A stretch of DNA of 64,000 nucleotides from Brenneria izadpanahii (GTDB taxonomy: Bacteria; Pseudomonadota; Gammaproteobacteria; Enterobacterales; Enterobacteriaceae). Shown piece after piece: positions 8,541 to 19,036 of the stretch. Numbering within the stretch: the first letter of the stretch is position 1; each line of letters starts with the position of its first letter. The stretch lies in assembly GCF_017569925.1 (NCBI RefSeq), contig NZ_CP050854.1, positions 2,976,001-3,040,000 of the forward strand, in the 5' to 3' direction. The notes beneath the pieces are model-generated. The model had not been told where the DNA came from. It saw only the letters and a program-made list of their open reading frames with translations, and did no database searches. Both the position numbers and the translations under genes were made by a program.

Positions 8541-9455
8541 CTATTGGTCCATTAAGTGTAGCAAAGCCGCTCCGCGAATGCCGCCGGCATCGCCATAACG
8601 CGCCTTGACTATGCGCGGCAATTTGGCGATCGGCAATAATCGCGGGGGTAAACGCGTAGGTAGTATTTGATAAATTTCATCAAAATTCGATAATCCGCCG
8701 CCCAGCACCAGCAGGTGGGGATCGATGAGGGTTAGCAGGTTGCCCAGACAGGCGGCCAGCAAATCCATAAAGAGATCGACAAACGCAAGCGCATTGGCGT
8801 CGCCGGCGCGATAGTGCCGGATGATCGTGACGGCCGGCAGCGTTTGTTGATAAAAATGCGCGTACAGCCACTCAAATCCGCGCCCTGAAATATAGTTTTC
8901 AATGCAGCCGATCTGTCCGCAGCCGCATTTTACCAGCGGAATATCTTCCCCCAGGATCGCCAGCGCGTCGGCGGGCAGACGGAAGTGGCCGATCTCCCCC
9001 GTCATGCCGTTGCGCCCGTCGACCGGGCGGCCATTGATAACCAGCCCGCCGCCCACGCCGGTGCCTAGAATCATCCCCATCACCACCGGATAACAACGGA
9101 ATTCCGCATCCCAGGCTTCAGACAGGACAAAACAGTTGGCGTCATTATTGATGCGGATCTCCCGCTGCAATAGCTGCCCCAGATCCTGGGCCAGCGGCCG
9201 CCCCATGGTCGCCGGTAAATTCGCCGTAAACAGCGCGCCGTTGCTGCCGGTCTGCATGCCCGGCACGCCGATGCCGATTTTACCTTCCGTCCCTGTCTGC
9301 GCATCCGCCTCTTTGGTCAGATCGACCAGCGTATTCAGCAATGCTTCATAGCTATTGCGGGGCGTAGGAACCCGCTTCTGCCAGACCTTGTTCAAATCGG
9401 CATCAAATACGCCCAGCTCGATTTTCGTGCCGCCCATGTCAAAACCGTAATACAT
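8541..9455 (-). CDS. nagK: N-acetyl-D-glucosamine kinase
   Basis: A ROK-family sugar kinase of 304 residues that phosphorylates GlcNAc released by cell-wall recycling, in the cytoplasm. The N-terminal phosphate loop is FDMGGTKIE, the ROK sugar/metal blocks include TGEIGH and the zinc motif CGCGQIGC near residue 180, and the C-terminal ATP site is VLGGGLSNF. Lies between lolE and cobB as in E. coli. The functional link is to nagZ at 27982, which supplies free GlcNAc in the same recycling route. Confidence 0.95.
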   Translation of the reverse strand: MYYGFDMGGTKIELGVFDADLNKVWQKRVPTPRNSYEALLNTLVDLTKEADAQTGTEGKIGIGVPGMQTGSNGALFTANLPATMGRPLAQDLGQLLQREIRINNDANCFVLSEAWDAEFRCYPVVMGMILGTGVGGGLVINGRPVDGRNGMTGEIGHFRLPADALAILGEDIPLVKCGCGQIGCIENYISGRGFEWLYAHFYQQTLPAVTIIRHYRAGDANALAFVDLFMDLLAACLGNLLTLIDPHLLVLGGGLSNFDEIYQILPTRLPPRLLPIAKLPRIVKARYGDAGGIRGAALLHLMDQ

Positions 9456-9505
9456 GACCTGCCCCTTAGTGAATAATGCCCCACACGGCAGTGCGGTATA
9501 AAAGG

Positions 9506-10753
9506 TTACTGCCCGCTTAATACACGCGCAGGGTCAATCCGGCTGGCGCGGCGCGCCGGATACCAGCTGGCGATCAAACTCAGCAACAGCGCCGTCGCTA
9601 GTACGCTGATGACATCGATCGCATGCAACTCCGATGGCAGAAAATCAATAAAATAAATATCGCCCGATAAAAAACGATGACCGGTTATCGATTCAATGCC
9701 GCGAATGATATTGGTCAACTGCAATGTCGCGATCACGCCCGCTATTACGCCGAACACGCTGCCCAATAACCCGGCAAGCAGGCCGTACCAGACAAAGATG
9801 GCGCGGATCAGCCCGTCGCTGGCGCCCAGCGTTCGTAGCACCGCGATATCGCCGCTTTTATCTTTCACCGCCATCACCAGCGTGGAGACGATATTAAAGC
9901 AGGCGACGCCGATCACCAGGATCATCGCCAGATACATAATGGCGCGCACCATCTGGATATCGCGATACATATAGCCATAGGTGCCGATCCAACTGCGAAT
10001 ATACACGTAGGCGTTGGTGACCTCGCCCGCATCGCGCACCAGCTTATTGGCGCTAAATACGTCGGAGGCTTTAATCGCAATTCCGGTTACGCTGTCGCCC
10101 ATATCCAGATACTGCTGCGCATCGGCCAGCGGCACCAGCGCCAGGCTGTGATCGAGTTGGCCGCTGAGCTGCAAAATACCGCTGATATGCAGCCGGATGC
10201 GTTTCGGCTGCATCAGTTTCATCTGCGGGTCGCTATTGGGGATCATCACCGTTACCCAATCCCCATCATTCACATTCAGCGCTTTCGCCACGCCCTGACC
10301 AATAATAACCTGCTGCTCGCCGGCGCGAAAATTTTTCCAGGCGTCATTCTGCACAAACCGCGGCAGCGCGCTGAGCCGGCTCTCTTGTTGCGGGTCGACG
10401 CCTTTTACCTGAATAGCTCGCAAATTGGCGCCGTTTTCCAGCAGCCCGGTAAAGTTAATATAGGGAGCCGCCGCCGTGACGCCCGGCACCGTCTCGACTT
10501 TCGGCAAAATCGACCGCCAGCCGTCAAAGGGTTGATTAACCGGTTCTATTTCGCCGTGGGGAACCACCGCGAGGATCCGGTTGTTCAATTCGCGCTCAAA
10601 ACCGTTCATCGCGCTTAAGCCGACGATCAACACCGCGACGCCCAATGCGATACCCACCGTCGAGATAATCGAAATCAGTGAAACCATGCCGCCGCGCCGA
10701 CGGCCGCGGCTAAAGCGCAGCCCAATCAGCAGGGAGAGCGGAGGAAATCTCAT
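9506..10753 (-). CDS. lolE: Lipoprotein-releasing ABC transporter permease LolE
   Basis: Inner-membrane subunit of LolCDE, which extracts outer-membrane-destined lipoproteins and hands them to LolA. The 415 residues have one N-terminal helix (about 25-48), a long periplasmic domain, then three C-terminal helices (from about 270) of the FtsX/MacB type. Its ATG overlaps the lolD stop by 4 bp, so translation is coupled. Sequence similarity to LolC at the helices shows the usual paralogous pair. Confidence 0.95.
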   Translation of the reverse strand: MRFPPLSLLIGLRFSRGRRRGGMVSLISIISTVGIALGVAVLIVGLSAMNGFERELNNRILAVVPHGEIEPVNQPFDGWRSILPKVETVPGVTAAAPYINFTGLLENGANLRAIQVKGVDPQQESRLSALPRFVQNDAWKNFRAGEQQVIIGQGVAKALNVNDGDWVTVMIPNSDPQMKLMQPKRIRLHISGILQLSGQLDHSLALVPLADAQQYLDMGDSVTGIAIKASDVFSANKLVRDAGEVTNAYVYIRSWIGTYGYMYRDIQMVRAIMYLAMILVIGVACFNIVSTLVMAVKDKSGDIAVLRTLGASDGLIRAIFVWYGLLAGLLGSVFGVIAGVIATLQLTNIIRGIESITGHRFLSGDIYFIDFLPSELHAIDVISVLATALLLSLIASWYPARRASRIDPARVLSGQ

Positions 10754-11457
10754 TGCGGCACTCCCATTAGCGTCAGTTCCTGTTGCAACTGACCGTCACG
10801 CATTTCCAACTGGCGGCTCAGGCGTCCGGCCAGTTGCAAATCATGGGTAACCACCAGAAACGCCGTGCCCTGCCGGACGTTCAGTTCGCCCAGCAGTTCA
10901 AAAATGGTATCCGCGGTGCGCTGATCCAGATTCCCGGTCGGTTCGTCCGCCAACACCAGCGACGGATTGTTCACCAGCGCTCTGGCGATGGCGACGCGCT
11001 GACGCTCGCCGCCGGAAAGTTCCGACGATCGGTGCTGGCTGCGCGTTTCCAGCCCGACGGCCGCCAGCATTTCCCGTGCTTTTTCCTGCGCCTTCGAGGC
11101 CGGGACGCGGCCAATCAGCAACGGCATGGCCACATTTTCCAACGCGGTAAAATCCGGCAGCAGATGGTGAAATTGGTAAATAAAACCCAGTTCACGGTTA
11201 CGCAACGCGGACTTATCCGCCGCGGAGAGCCGGCTCATCTGCTGGCCTTTGAAAATCACGTCGCCGGAGGTCGGCGTGTCCAGGCCGCCTAATAAATGCA
11301 ATAAGGTGCTTTTACCCGATCCGGAACTCCCGACGATCGCCATCATTTCCCCGCTGCGCATCTCAAAAGAGACGTTGCGCAGGACATCCGTCGACAATTT
11401 TCCTTCCTGATAACGCTTGCACAGGTTATTGCACTGCAACAACAGTAACTCATTCAT
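10750..11457 (-). CDS. lolD: Lipoprotein-releasing ABC transporter ATPase LolD
   Basis: ATP-binding subunit of LolCDE. With the start at 11457 the protein is 235 residues, the family size. Walker A is GSSGSGKST (about 43-51), the signature LSGGERQR lies near residue 146, and Walker B is VLADEPTG. A longer open frame to 11526 exists but would read 23 extra residues through lolC. The ATG at 11457 overlaps the lolC stop by 8 bp, matching the tight lolC-D-E coupling. Confidence 0.95.
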   Translation of the reverse strand: MNELLLLQCNNLCKRYQEGKLSTDVLRNVSFEMRSGEMMAIVGSSGSGKSTLLHLLGGLDTPTSGDVIFKGQQMSRLSAADKSALRNRELGFIYQFHHLLPDFTALENVAMPLLIGRVPASKAQEKAREMLAAVGLETRSQHRSSELSGGERQRVAIARALVNNPSLVLADEPTGNLDQRTADTIFELLGELNVRQGTAFLVVTHDLQLAGRLSRQLEMRDGQLQQELTLMGVPQ

Positions 11458-12652
11458 AACGTAAAGCCTCGGCAGGTTGAACGGCGGCGGCGCGCCATGA
11501 CGGGTACAACGTGGATAAGAGGGCAATCGCCATCGCGACGACAGCGATGGTGACGACCTGCAGCGGTTCTATCACCACCGGCAATGCGGCGTCATCTATC
11601 AATAACCCCAACATCGGCATCAGCGTATTCAACTGGCTGGCCAACAGCGCCCCCAGAAGCGCGCCTAATAATGCGCCGATAATCCCGGCCCCTCCGCCCT
11701 GCACCATAAACACCGTCATAATCTGACGTTGGGTCAGCCCCTGCGTTTGTAGAATGGCGACCTCGCCCTGTTTTTCCATCACCAGCAATCCCAGTGACGT
11801 AATAATATTGAAGGCGGCGACGGCGATGATCAGGCTCAGCAGCAGCCCCATCATATTTTTTTCCATCCGCACCGCCTGAAATAGTTCGCCCTTGCGCTCA
11901 CGCCAATCCTTCCAGACCAGTCCTTCCGGCAACGTCTGGCCGCTCAGCGCATCCACCGTCAGCGGTCGATCGAGCCACAAACGCCAGCCGGTAATATTGC
12001 CGGCCGGATAGCGCATCAGCCGTGAGGCGTCCTGCTGATTAACCAATAGCTGGTAGCCATCCACCTCGCTGTTGGCGGAGAATGTCCCGACGACGGTAAA
12101 AATACGCTGGCTGGGAATACGTCCCATCGGCGTAAGCTGGCTGGCGCTGGGCACCATCAGGCGCAACTGTTCGCCGGGTTTGACGCCCAGTTGAGAAGCC
12201 AGTTGTCCGCCGAGAATAACCCGGTATTGCCCCGGCTGGAGCTGCTGCTGCGATACGTTTACCAAATAGCGCGCCAGCGGTTCCGGTTCATCCGGGTTAA
12301 TCCCCAGCATAACGCCCACGGCGACGCTACGGGCGCTTTGCAGCACCACTTCGCCGGTGGTTAACGGCGCCGCGCGATTAACGCCCTGTAATGATCCCAG
12401 CGACGACGCGGGATGAGTTTGCGGATTGAGCGATCCCTGTTCCGTGGTAATCAACGCCTGCGGCATCAGCCCCAGGATATTGCCTTCCAGTTCACGCTCA
12501 AAACCATTCATAACCGACAGTACGGTTACCAGCGCCATCACGCCAAGCGTGATGCCAATCGCGGATAACCACGAGACAAACCGCCCGAAGCGGTCAGATG
12601 CTCGGCCGCGCATATAGCGCAAACCGATGAATAATGCGACAGGTTGATACAT
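11450..12652 (-). CDS. lolC: Lipoprotein-releasing ABC transporter permease LolC
   Basis: First gene of lolCDE; 400 residues, one helix near the N-terminus, a periplasmic domain that in E. coli docks LolA through its hook, and three C-terminal helices starting at the [17 protein letters not shown] segment. Essential for outer-membrane lipoprotein sorting in E. coli. Divergent from mfd with 137 bp between the start codons. The E. coli gene ycfT between mfd and lolC is absent. Confidence 0.95.
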   Translation of the reverse strand: MYQPVALFIGLRYMRGRASDRFGRFVSWLSAIGITLGVMALVTVLSVMNGFERELEGNILGLMPQALITTEQGSLNPQTHPASSLGSLQGVNRAAPLTTGEVVLQSARSVAVGVMLGINPDEPEPLARYLVNVSQQQLQPGQYRVILGGQLASQLGVKPGEQLRLMVPSASQLTPMGRIPSQRIFTVVGTFSANSEVDGYQLLVNQQDASRLMRYPAGNITGWRLWLDRPLTVDALSGQTLPEGLVWKDWRERKGELFQAVRMEKNMMGLLLSLIIAVAAFNIITSLGLLVMEKQGEVAILQTQGLTQRQIMTVFMVQGGGAGIIGALLGALLGALLASQLNTLMPMLGLLIDDAALPVVIEPLQVVTIAVVAMAIALLSTLYPSWRAAAVQPAEALRYE

Positions 12653-12789
12653 GAAATCCGTCTGGATGAGGTTGCCAAAGCAAAGTGTTCAAGGATAATA
12701 AAGGGTAGTACCGCTTTATGGAACCCTAACACCCTCACTCTCCGGCTTTTTCTTAGCGGATACCGGGGTCGAGACCTGATAATCAGATT

Positions 12790-15700
12790 ATGCCTGAAAA
12801 ATACCGTTATTCGTTGCCGCTTAAACCGGGCGAGCAACGCCTGCTGGGACAACTGACCGGCGCGGCCTGCGCCGTGGAATGTGCGGAAATTATCGATCGC
12901 CATGCCGGACTGGTCATTCTTATCGCCCCCGATATGCAAAATGCTTTACGTCTGCACGATGAAATTCGGCAATTTACGGAACAACCCGTCACGACTTTGC
13001 CTGACTGGGAAACGCTGCCTTACGACAGCTTTTCTCCTCATCAGGAAATTATTTCCACCCGGCTCGCCACGCTGTACCAGTTACCGTTAATGGAACGCGG
13101 CGTGCTGATCCTGCCGGTCAACACGCTGATGCAGCGGGTATGTCCGCACAATTTTTTGCACGGTCATGCCTTGATGCTGAAAAAAGGCCAGCGGCTGTCG
13201 CGTGATAAACTGCGAACCCAACTGGAGCAGGCCGGTTATCGCAGCGTCGATCAGGTGATGGAACACGGGGAATTCGCCACCCGCGGCGCGCTGCTGGATC
13301 TGTTCCCGATGGGGAGCGACGAACCCTACCGCATCGATTTTTTTGATGATGAAATCGACAGCCTGCGGCTTTTTGATGTGGACACGCAGCGGACGCTAAA
13401 CGAAGTGCCGCTCGTCAATCTGCTGCCCGCGCATGAATTCCCAACGGATAAAAACGCGATCGAACTGTTCCGCAGTCAGTGGCGCGAACAGTTTGAAGTT
13501 CGCCGGGACGCCGAACATATCTATCAGCAGGTGAGTAAAAGCGCCTGGCCTGCGGGAATTGAATACTGGCAACCACTGTTTTTTAATCAACCGCTGCCGC
13601 CGCTGTTCAGCTACTTTCCCGACCATACGCTGGTGGTGAATACCGGCGATATCGAACAGGGCGCGGAGCGTTTCTGGCTGGATATTCAGCAACGCTTCGA
13701 GAGCCGCCGGGTCGACCCGATGCGCCCGCTGTTGCCGCCGGAGTCGTTATGGCTGCGCGTCGACAACCTGTTCTCCGAATTGAAAAAATGGCCGCGCATT
13801 CAACTGCGCACCGACACGCTGCCGAAAAAAGCCGCTAACGAAAATCTGGGTTACCAGCCGCTGCCCGACCTGGCCATCCAGCATCAGCAAAAAGCGCCGT
13901 TGGACCCTCTGCGCCGCTTTGTCGAACAGTTTGACGGCCAGGTCATTTTCTCCGTCGAAAGCGAAGGCCGGCGCGAAACGCTGCAAGAGCTGCTGGCCCG
14001 CATAAAATTGAAGCCTACGCCGATTAATAGCCTGGAGCAGGCGCAAAAACGCGGCGCCTATCTGATGATCGGCGCCAGCGAGCACGGTTTTATCGATACG
14101 ATTAGCCAGCGGGCTCTGATTTGCGAAAGCGACCTATTGGGCGAGCGCGTCAATCGGCGGCGGCAGGATAACCGGCGCGCGATTAACGCCGATACGCTGA
14201 TTCGCAACCTGGCGGAACTTCGTCCGGGTCAACCGGTGGTGCATTTGGAACACGGCGTCGGCCGCTATGCCGGCTTAACCACCCTGGAAGCGGGCGGCAT
14301 TAAAGCCGAATACCTGATTCTGACCTACGCCGGGGAAGATAAACTTTACGTGCCGGTTTCATCTCTGCATCTCATCAGCCGTTACGCCGGCGGCGCCGAC
14401 GAAAGCGCGCCGTTGCACAAACTGGGCGGCGACGCCTGGTCGCGCGCCCGGCAAAAAGCCGCTGAGAAAGTACGCGATGTGGCGGCGGAGCTACTGGACG
14501 TTTACGCCCAGCGCGCCGCGAAAAGCGGTTTCGCCTTCAAGCATGATAAAGAACAGTATCAGCATTTCTGCGAAAGTTTTCCGTTTGAAACCACGCCCGA
14601 TCAGGCTCAGGCGATTAACGCCGTACTGAGCGATATGTGTCAGCCGCTGGCGATGGATCGCCTGGTGTGCGGCGACGTCGGCTTCGGGAAAACCGAAGTC
14701 GCCATGCGCGCCGCGTTCCTCGCGGTGGAAAATCATAAACAGGTGGCGGTATTGGTCCCCACTACCCTGCTGGCCCAACAGCACTACGACAATTTCCGCG
14801 ATCGTTTTGCCAACTGGCCGATAAAAATTGAAATGATCTCCCGGTTCCGCAGCGCGCGCGAACAAACGCAGATTTTGGATGAAACGCGGGAAGGCAAAGT
14901 CGATATTCTTATCGGCACGCATAAGCTGTTGCAGAATGACGTGCACTGGCGCGATCTGGGGCTGCTGATTGTAGACGAAGAGCACCGCTTCGGCGTGCGT
15001 CATAAAGAACGGATTAAAGCAATGCGCGCCAACGTGGATATCCTCACGCTGACCGCCACGCCGATCCCGCGCACCTTAAACATGGCGATGAGCGGCATGC
15101 GCGATCTGTCGATTATCGCCACTCCGCCCGCCCGCCGTCTGGCGGTGAAAACTTTTGTGCGGGAGTATGACGAGTTGGTGGTGCGCGAAGCCATTCTGCG
15201 CGAAATTCTGCGCGGCGGTCAGGTTTACTATCTCTACAATGACGTGGAAAACATTGAGAAAGCCACCCGGCGGCTGTCCGAACTGGTGCCGGAGGCGCGG
15301 ATTACCATCGGCCACGGCCAGATGCGCGAGCGCGAGTTGGAGCGGGTGATGAATGACTTCCATCACCAGCGTTTCAACGTGCTGGTCTGCACCACCATCA
15401 TTGAAACCGGAATCGATATTCCCAGCGCCAATACCATCATTATTGAACGGGCCGATCACTTCGGCCTGGCGCAGTTGCACCAGTTGCGCGGCCGCGTCGG
15501 ACGTTCGCATCATCAGGCCTATGCCTATCTGCTTACGCCGAACCCCAAAGCGATGAGCGGCGACGCGCATAAACGGCTGGAAGCCATCGCCTCGCTGGAG
15601 GATTTAGGCGCCGGCTTTGCGCTTGCCACCCATGACCTGGAAATTCGCGGCGCAGGCGAACTACTGGGAGAAGATCAAAGCGGACAAATGGCCACCGTCG

Positions 15701-16239
15701 GCTTCTCGCTGTATATGGAGTTGCTGGAAAGCGCCGTCGACGCGCTGAAAGCCGGGCGCGAACCGTCGCTGGAAGACCTGATCAGCAGCCAGACGGAGGT
15801 TGAACTGCGGCTACCGGCGTTATTGCCCGATGACTATATCCCCGACGTGAATACCCGGCTGTCTTTCTATAAACGCATCGCCAGCGCGAAGCAACCAAAC
15901 GAGTTGGAGGAGCTTAAAGTCGAGCTTATCGATCGTTTCGGCCTGCTGCCGGATGCCGCGCGGCATTTGTTGCAGGTGGCGGCGCTGCGTCAGCAGGCGC
16001 AAGCGCTGGGGATCAAACGGATAGAAGGCCATGAAAAAGGCGGTTTTATCGAATTCAGCGAACAGAACCGCGTTGATCCGACGCATCTGATCGGGCTGCT
16101 TCAGCAAAATCCCGGCACTTATCGCCTGGATGGGCCGACGCGGCTGAAATTCATCACCGATTTAAGCGCCCGGCCGCAACGCATCGAATTTATCCAATCG
16201 TTGTTAACCAATATGGCCCGGCATACGCTGGCGGCGTAA
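12790..16239 (+). CDS. mfd: Transcription-repair coupling factor
   Basis: Removes RNA polymerase stalled at lesions and recruits UvrA. The 1149 residues match the E. coli length of 1148. It has the N-terminal UvrB-like module, the RNA-polymerase interaction domain (around VVHLEHGVGRYAGL, about 475-490), then superfamily-2 translocase motifs: Walker A GDVGFGKTE (about 630), DEEH box, LTATPIPRTL, and motif VI QLRGRVGRS; the C-terminal autoinhibitory domain follows. The reading frame is intact. A decayed second copy of its last 184 bp lies at 19460-19629 in the same orientation. Confidence 0.97.
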   Translation: MPEKYRYSLPLKPGEQRLLGQLTGAACAVECAEIIDRHAGLVILIAPDMQNALRLHDEIRQFTEQPVTTLPDWETLPYDSFSPHQEIISTRLATLYQLPLMERGVLILPVNTLMQRVCPHNFLHGHALMLKKGQRLSRDKLRTQLEQAGYRSVDQVMEHGEFATRGALLDLFPMGSDEPYRIDFFDDEIDSLRLFDVDTQRTLNEVPLVNLLPAHEFPTDKNAIELFRSQWREQFEVRRDAEHIYQQVSKSAWPAGIEYWQPLFFNQPLPPLFSYFPDHTLVVNTGDIEQGAERFWLDIQQRFESRRVDPMRPLLPPESLWLRVDNLFSELKKWPRIQLRTDTLPKKAANENLGYQPLPDLAIQHQQKAPLDPLRRFVEQFDGQVIFSVESEGRRETLQELLARIKLKPTPINSLEQAQKRGAYLMIGASEHGFIDTISQRALICESDLLGERVNRRRQDNRRAINADTLIRNLAELRPGQPVVHLEHGVGRYAGLTTLEAGGIKAEYLILTYAGEDKLYVPVSSLHLISRYAGGADESAPLHKLGGDAWSRARQKAAEKVRDVAAELLDVYAQRAAKSGFAFKHDKEQYQHFCESFPFETTPDQAQAINAVLSDMCQPLAMDRLVCGDVGFGKTEVAMRAAFLAVENHKQVAVLVPTTLLAQQHYDNFRDRFANWPIKIEMISRFRSAREQTQILDETREGKVDILIGTHKLLQNDVHWRDLGLLIVDEEHRFGVRHKERIKAMRANVDILTLTATPIPRTLNMAMSGMRDLSIIATPPARRLAVKTFVREYDELVVREAILREILRGGQVYYLYNDVENIEKATRRLSELVPEARITIGHGQMRERELERVMNDFHHQRFNVLVCTTIIETGIDIPSANTIIIERADHFGLAQLHQLRGRVGRSHHQAYAYLLTPNPKAMSGDAHKRLEAIASLEDLGAGFALATHDLEIRGAGELLGEDQSGQMATVGFSLYMELLESAVDALKAGREPSLEDLISSQTEVELRLPALLPDDYIPDVNTRLSFYKRIASAKQPNELEELKVELIDRFGLLPDAARHLLQVAALRQQAQALGIKRIEGHEKGGFIEFSEQNRVDPTHLIGLLQQNPGTYRLDGPTRLKFITDLSARPQRIEFIQSLLTNMARHTLAA

Positions 16240-16254
16240 CGCTCCGCGTTCCCT

Positions 16255-16284
16255 TTGGCATTGGGCGCGGCCGCCCAATGCCAA
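16255..16284 (+). terminator. Hairpin downstream of mfd
   Basis: The arms TTGGCATTGGGCG (16255-16267) and CGCCCAATGCCAA (16272-16284) form a perfect 13-bp stem with a 4-base loop 16 bp after the mfd stop. No U tract follows, so termination efficiency is uncertain. Confidence 0.5.
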
Positions 16285-16310
16285 CAATCAGATAGGCCGT
16301 CCCGCCGTTC

Positions 16311-16336
16311 CCTATCCGCGAAAAATTTGAGCTGCG
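16311..16336 (+). repeat. Degenerate copy of the TTCAAGCTGCG intergenic repeat
   Basis: CCTATCCGCGAAAAATTTGAGCTGCG resembles positions 61921-61946 downstream of mdtG (CCTATCCGC then AAATAATTCAAGCTGCG). Only the left end of the element is recognisable. Confidence 0.35.
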
Positions 16337-16496
16337 CCTCACTTTTACCACCTCCAGCGGCAAGCGCCGCCGCTGAAGGACTACGCTTATTCACTCAGTC
16401 ATTTCCATTGCGCGGTCAGTCCGGGTCGCCGATTGCATTGTTCCGTCTTAGCGGCAACGCTCGGGCTTTACCGGCCTTACATAAGGAGATTTTAGC

Positions 16497-18197
16497 ATGT
16501 TTTCCGCTTCCCTGGATGGAATAAAAGCCTCCCTTTCCCCCCTTGCTCTGGTGCTCAGCCTCGGCATTCCCGTTCCCTCGCTCGCCGCCGCTACGCCGGC
16601 GCCCGAGCAACCGGCGGCCATCGCCCAACCCGTTTCTGCTATCTCGGCCCCTCAGCCGCCCGATGTGTTGCTGGGGCCGCTGTTCAACGACGTGCAACGA
16701 GCCAGACTGTTCCCCGATCAAAAAACCTTTGCCGACGCCGTGCCGAACCAGGATCCGGCCGCCATCCTCGCGGCCTATACGCGGCAGAAATCGTCGCCCG
16801 GCTTCGATTTACCGCATTTTGTCGCGAGCCATTTTACCCTGCCGCAAGAAGGCGAGGCCTACGTTCCCCCTTCGGGGCAGACGTTGCGCCAGCATATTGA
16901 CGGCCTGTGGCGCGTACTGACGCGCACCACCCGGCAGGTGAAAGCCTACGACTCGCTGCTGCCGCTGCCCCATAGCTACGTGGTGCCCGGCGGACGTTTT
17001 CGCGAGATTTACTATTGGGACAGCTATTTCACCATGCTGGGTCTGGCGGAAAGCGACAACTGGGAACTGGTGCAGAATATGACCGAAAATTTCGCTTACG
17101 AAATTGACCGCTACGGCCATATTCCCAACGGCAACCGCACCTACTATCTCAGTCGTTCGCAGCCGCCCTTCTTCTCGTTTATGGTGGAACTGCTGGCGCA
17201 GCATCAAGGAGACAACACCTATGCGCGCTATCTGCCGCAGTTGAAAAAAGAGTACCACTACTGGATGCGCGGCAGCGTGGGTCTGACGGCCGGACAAGCC
17301 AGCGATCGCGTGGTGCGTCTTGACGACGGCAGCGTGCTGAACCGCTACTGGGATGAACGCGATACGCCGCGGACCGAATCCTATTTGGAAGACATAACGA
17401 CCGCCGCTCAGGCGAGCGATCGCCCTGCCGCCGAAGTATACCGCGATCTACGCGCCGGCGCCGCCTCGGGCTGGGACTTCAGTTCGCGCTGGCTGCGCGA
17501 TCCCCAAGATCTGTCCACCATCCGCACCACCGACATTATTCCGGTGGACCTGAATTCGTTATTGTTTCATCTGGAGATGACGCTGGCGCACGGCGCCAAA
17601 GCCGCCGGCAATCAAACGGAAGCGGCGTACTTCCTGCGTGTCGCCGATGAGCGCAAGCAGGCCGTCAATCGCTATCTGTGGAATCAACAGGGCGGCTACT
17701 ATAGCGACTATGACTGGCGTAGCAAGGCGATAACGCAGCCGATCACCGCCGCTGCGGTATTTCCACTGTATGTCGGCATCGCGCCGCGCGATCGCGCTGC
17801 AGCCACCGGCGAAGCGGTGCGCGATCGGTTGCTGAAAGAAGGCGGGTTAACCACCACCACCGTCAATACCGGCCAGCAGTGGGATGCGCCGAACGGTTGG
17901 GCGCCGCTGCAATGGGTCGCGGTCGAGGGCTTCAATCGCTACGGTCAGGAGGCGCTGGCGCAGGCCATCGGCACCCGCTTCCTGGCCAATGTGCAACAGT
18001 TGTATGACGCCAAGCATAAGCTGGTGGAGAAATATGTGGTGGAAGGCGCAGGGTTCGGCAGCGGCGGAGGCGGCGGCGAATATGCGCTGCAAGACGGCTT
18101 CGGCTGGACCAACGGAGTCACGCTGAAGCTAATGGATCGCTACTGCGCCGCTGTGCCGGCCTGTCAGCGCGATGCCGAACCCGCCGCCGCGCGGTAA
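16497..18197 (+). CDS. treA: Periplasmic trehalase
   Basis: A GH37 alpha,alpha-trehalase that splits trehalose to glucose in the periplasm, often at high osmolarity. The 566 residues match E. coli TreA (565). An N-terminal signal peptide runs to about residue 31 (PSLAAA). Both family signatures are present: [15 protein letters not shown] from residue 164 and [11 protein letters not shown] near 461. A Gly-rich segment before [14 protein letters not shown] is typical. AAGGAG lies 7 bp upstream of the ATG. Base composition matches the core genome. It is not at this place in E. coli; here it sits inside the interval flanked by the direct repeat of the mfd 3' end. Confidence 0.95.
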   Translation: MFSASLDGIKASLSPLALVLSLGIPVPSLAAATPAPEQPAAIAQPVSAISAPQPPDVLLGPLFNDVQRARLFPDQKTFADAVPNQDPAAILAAYTRQKSSPGFDLPHFVASHFTLPQEGEAYVPPSGQTLRQHIDGLWRVLTRTTRQVKAYDSLLPLPHSYVVPGGRFREIYYWDSYFTMLGLAESDNWELVQNMTENFAYEIDRYGHIPNGNRTYYLSRSQPPFFSFMVELLAQHQGDNTYARYLPQLKKEYHYWMRGSVGLTAGQASDRVVRLDDGSVLNRYWDERDTPRTESYLEDITTAAQASDRPAAEVYRDLRAGAASGWDFSSRWLRDPQDLSTIRTTDIIPVDLNSLLFHLEMTLAHGAKAAGNQTEAAYFLRVADERKQAVNRYLWNQQGGYYSDYDWRSKAITQPITAAAVFPLYVGIAPRDRAAATGEAVRDRLLKEGGLTTTTVNTGQQWDAPNGWAPLQWVAVEGFNRYGQEALAQAIGTRFLANVQQLYDAKHKLVEKYVVEGAGFGSGGGGGEYALQDGFGWTNGVTLKLMDRYCAAVPACQRDAEPAAAR

Positions 18198-18224
18198 CCC
18201 GGTTCATCAGATCCGTGCTATGGA

Positions 18225-18260
18225 GTAAAAAAGGATTACAGCGTTGTCGTTGTAATCCTT
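18225..18260 (-). terminator. Intrinsic terminator of the effector/immunity pair
   Basis: On the minus strand AAGGATTACA and TGTAATCCTT form a 10-bp stem followed by a run of Ts, 8 bp after the stop of the 87-residue protein. It separates the convergent treA and effector-islet transcripts. Confidence 0.8.
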
Positions 18261-18267
18261 GATGGGT

Positions 18268-18531
18268 TTATGATTGGCGGGGTTTATACAGCTTGAATAT
18301 ATTAATCACTACTGCATAGATGATTACAGTAACTATCAAATTGATGCATGTATGTGCAACTATATAAACCATTTCATAATCATGAGCGCCTATTTTTCTT
18401 GCTAGTTCTATAAGTATTTGCTGTTGTTCCGTCGCCGATAAATCTGGATAGGGTAATGCCCATGCCGCAAGAAAAAATATGACGATGAATATCGCTATTT
18501 TACATATTTTATACATCACATGTTTTGCCAT
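18268..18531 (-). CDS. Two-helix membrane protein, probable immunity to the DUF2778 effector
   Basis: Not a recognised family. The 87 residues have two membrane segments (about 10-27 and 57-80) with a hydrophilic loop of about 28 residues between them. Basic residues at both ends (KHVMYKICK; KLYKPRQS) predict both termini in the cytoplasm and the loop in the periplasm, the compartment where Tlde1-type effectors act. The start overlaps the effector 3' end by 23 bp, so the two are translationally coupled, and a terminator follows. AT-rich like its partner. An immunity role is inferred from position, topology and overlap only; a gene of another function is possible. Confidence 0.6.
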   Translation of the reverse strand: MAKHVMYKICKIAIFIVIFFLAAWALPYPDLSATEQQQILIELARKIGAHDYEMVYIVAHTCINLIVTVIIYAVVINIFKLYKPRQS

Positions 18532-19036
18532 GAGTAATTACCTCAATAGATCCATATGCCATCAATTTAGTACTATTGTTTATAGGTATTTTTTGTGTAT
18601 TCAATAGGACGTTACGCAACGTGGTAAAATCTGTTTTTCTTTGTAGCGTGATGCATCCTAATGATAAGTTACTGCCTCCTACTGGATGCAAGCGAAAATT
18701 CCCACGACGGACACCGTCTACCCACGTGTAATCATCAATCTGACCATCGTCACGGTACAATGCAAACCATTCGAAATGATTGCTGGGATTCAACTTAACC
18801 GCAGTGTTATAGAGATCTTTCAGTGCTGAATAGGCCATCGATTTTAATCCGCCTGTAGGTCTATCAACTATCCAATATATACCAGCAGGGATGGGGCCGG
18901 CATCAGGTATCAGAGTACAACCACCGCGATTACGATAATCTCCGTCGCCAGAAAACGCCATGAACGTTCCTACCCCATTCAGTGTTAGCGGTGAAAAATC
19001 TGCGTTATTGACTTCAAACTTTCCGTGTATTGCCAT
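18509..19036 (-). CDS. DUF2778 (Tlde1-type) L,D-transpeptidase-fold effector
   Basis: A 175-residue protein of the DUF2778 family, whose Salmonella member Tlde1 is a type VI secretion effector acting on peptidoglycan peptides by L,D-carboxypeptidase/exchange activity. The catalytic region is LHPVGGSNLSLGC, with His117 and Cys128 as the probable pair and SxGC context as in YkuD enzymes. It has no signal peptide, which agrees with export by a secretion system. The ATG at 19036 is preferred over a TTG at 19048; the ribosome site is weak for both. No vgrG, hcp, PAAR or other T6SS gene is in the window, so it is an orphan cargo. The AT-rich composition contrasts with treA and mfd and suggests transfer. 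Confidence 0.8.
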   Translation of the reverse strand: MAIHGKFEVNNADFSPLTLNGVGTFMAFSGDGDYRNRGGCTLIPDAGPIPAGIYWIVDRPTGGLKSMAYSALKDLYNTAVKLNPSNHFEWFALYRDDGQIDDYTWVDGVRRGNFRLHPVGGSNLSLGCITLQRKTDFTTLRNVLLNTQKIPINNSTKLMAYGSIEVITHGKTCDV

